Source: CAYQVW01 sp964421245 (lineage in GTDB: Bacteria; Margulisbacteria; WOR-1; XYC2-FULL-46-14). Taken from it: DNA of 49,821 nucleotides. This document shows positions 48,876 to 49,821 of the stretch, one piece after another. Below the pieces are notes generated by a model. The model saw only the letters and a list, made by a program, of their open reading frames with translations. It made no database searches and had not been told where the DNA came from. The translations under genes and the position numbers were made by a program. Position 1 is the first letter of the stretch; the number at the start of each line of letters is the position of its first letter. The stretch is taken from NCBI GenBank assembly GCA_964421245.1, contig CAYQVW010000013.1, positions 1 to 49,821 on the forward strand, read 5' to 3'.

Positions 48876-49712
48876 CTAATGATCCCTACTTTCATATTTT
48901 GCAGTTACGGCCTGATCTTCTTTAGATAATTCAGAATAGTGAAAAAGCCAGAGTTTGTTATTTGTTCTTTGCCTATTAAATAAAATAACATCTATAGCAA
49001 TATTGGGGGCTAGGGGGATTTCCCAGAATTGGTGAAGGGGAAGTCCAAAAGCGTTCATGAAGATTGCTTTGTTGTTCCAACCATGTCCCACTATGACAGC
49101 ACCTCTACCCAGGTTTTCACTGACGATGTGAGCAACAGCTTTATCTGCTCTTTGACGTAAATTTATAAAACTTTCTCCTTTTGGTGCTTTGAAACGGTGA
49201 GGACTATTATGAAACATTAAATGTGCGTGTGGATAATCTGCTTTGACTTGATCCCAAGTATGTTTGGCTAAATCGCCGTAGTGAATTTCTTTCAAATCAT
49301 CAAGTGTGACAACTCTTTTTTCAGAATCTTCAGTAATGATATCCGCGCTATTGAAGCATCTTTCTAGGGGGCTTGAATAAATTCTGCAGAAAGGCAAAAC
49401 GGGAGCTAATATCACCTTTAAAATATTGCACTGATCTTTTCCTTTATCATTTAGGGGTACTGGTTCCCAACCCTGAAGTCTTCCGTCAAGGTTCCAATCA
49501 GTTTGCCCATGTCGCACGATAAATACTAAACAATGATTTTTTCCCAAACTTGGGAATTTTTGAACAACCTCTTCTAATGTTTGGAACTTAGCAGAGCTAA
49601 TTACTTTTTGGGCGGAAGGAGTTATCCCTATTCTTGACGTTGCATGACAAAGGGTAGAAGAAACTCTTCCTAATTTTTGTCCAAGATAAATTTGTCCGGG
49701 AATAATTTTCAT
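48876..49712 (-). CDS. Histidine phosphatase superfamily protein
   Basis: Phosphoglycerate-mutase-like (GpmB/CobC group) phosphatase of 278 residues. Catalytic RHG is at 67-69 in FIVRHGQTDWN, followed by GRLQGWEPVPLNDKG. YSSPLERCFNSADII carries the second Arg, and the second His is in VIVGHGWNNKAIF. A 60-residue N-terminal extension precedes the domain and is unrecognised. The substrate is unknown; members act on sugar phosphates, cobalamin intermediates or phosphoproteins. The ATG is nine positions from a sigma-28-like promoter, so it belongs to the orphan regulon and is probably leaderless. Confidence 0.87.
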   Translation of the reverse strand: MKIIPGQIYLGQKLGRVSSTLCHATSRIGITPSAQKVISSAKFQTLEEVVQKFPSLGKNHCLVFIVRHGQTDWNLDGRLQGWEPVPLNDKGKDQCNILKVILAPVLPFCRIYSSPLERCFNSADIITEDSEKRVVTLDDLKEIHYGDLAKHTWDQVKADYPHAHLMFHNSPHRFKAPKGESFINLRQRADKAVAHIVSENLGRGAVIVGHGWNNKAIFMNAFGLPLHQFWEIPLAPNIAIDVILFNRQRTNNKLWLFHYSELSKEDQAVTAKYESRDH

Positions 49713-49720
49713 GTGTCTTT

Positions 49721-49748
49721 TTATCGTTAGTCCTTACTAAAAATTTCA
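49721..49748 (-). promoter_or_regulatory. Sigma-28-like promoter P9
   Basis: On the minus strand TGAAATTTTT (49748 to 49739), 15 bases after GAAA and then AACGATAA (49728 to 49721), six of eight matches to GCCGATAA. The phosphatase ATG is nine positions away. The remaining 73 bases to the window end hold no supported feature. Confidence 0.6.
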
Positions 49749-49821
49749 GCCTTTTTAAAAACCCTATTAGGAAAGTACGGAGACATGGTGGACCCCCCGA
49801 GATTGTTCAAATCAGGTATAT

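Noticed and set aside
49760..49821. Possible tRNA fragment or start of a plus-strand gene at the window end (GTTCAAATC; ATG at 49785)
   Set aside because: The T-arm-like bases do not form a proper stem and no other tRNA parts are seen; the open frame is only 12 codons before the window ends.

Overview
The window is low-GC (about 35-40% by eye), very gene-dense DNA from a diderm, probably anaerobic bacterium. The gene content suggests an uncultivated candidate-phylum lineage, possibly WOR-1/Saganbacteria or a relative: electron-bifurcating NfnAB-like subunits, MsbA beside two LpxB-family glycosyltransferases, LCP protein, archaeal-type phosphoglycerate mutase, and many orphan proteins. This placement is an inference from gene content, not a phylogenetic result. 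No rRNA, tRNA, CRISPR array or complete insertion sequence was recognised.

Layout. 1-3320: broken CheR-like methyltransferase and two orphan genes. 3362-9248: oligopeptide/dipeptide ABC importer genes (dppB, dppC, dppD, dppF) interrupted by a ferredoxin, lemA-htpX and an HTH-PIN toxin-antitoxin-like pair. 9255-14398: nfnA and nfnB, separated by a three-gene cassette (RNB exoribonuclease-like, orphan, cryptic receiver-domain protein). 14470-15606: divergent SUMF1/FGE-fold protein. 15715-20866: icd-thiG, a palindromic repeat element, thiH, a deleted adenine-deaminase-like gene, hpt. 20847-27606 (minus): LCP, SagB-type nitroreductase, short ssb, then an operon for a GT39 glycosyltransferase, an Ig-like/FG-GAP surface lipoprotein and a GT2. 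28514-37533 (minus): seven-gene operon thrC, lpxB-like, msbA, lpxB-related, DUF2079, GT9, GT39. 37629-44866: aminotransferase, plsC, a Cys-rich small protein, a minimal GspE/PilB ATPase, aroE, orphan, purE-cvpA-apgM. 44968-49712: small conserved protein with a degenerate NtrC-like regulator, orphan, histidine-kinase remnant, orphan and histidine phosphatase.

Two promoter classes stand out. About ten housekeeping or envelope genes have an extended -10 (often TGnTATAAT) ending only 6-8 bases before the start codon and no Shine-Dalgarno sequence, so their mRNAs should be leaderless. A second class, the main discovery here, has TGAAATTTTT, then 15 bases after GAAA, then an eight-base block close to GCCGATAA. 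Nine copies with identical spacing lie directly upstream of orphan or accessory genes. This resembles a sigma-28/sigma-D promoter and defines a candidate regulon containing the RNB-like/receiver operon, the SUMF1-like protein, an aminotransferase, a Cys-rich protein, a histidine phosphatase, a kinase remnant and several unknown proteins.

A second theme is decay or divergence of known families: CheR-like with an in-frame stop, a histidine kinase reduced to fragments, an NtrC-like regulator without GAFTGA, a receiver without its conserved Lys, an RNB domain lacking one metal-binding Asp, and an adenine deaminase-like protein lacking catalytic segments. Short dispersed repeats sit between genes and also in frame inside coding sequences.
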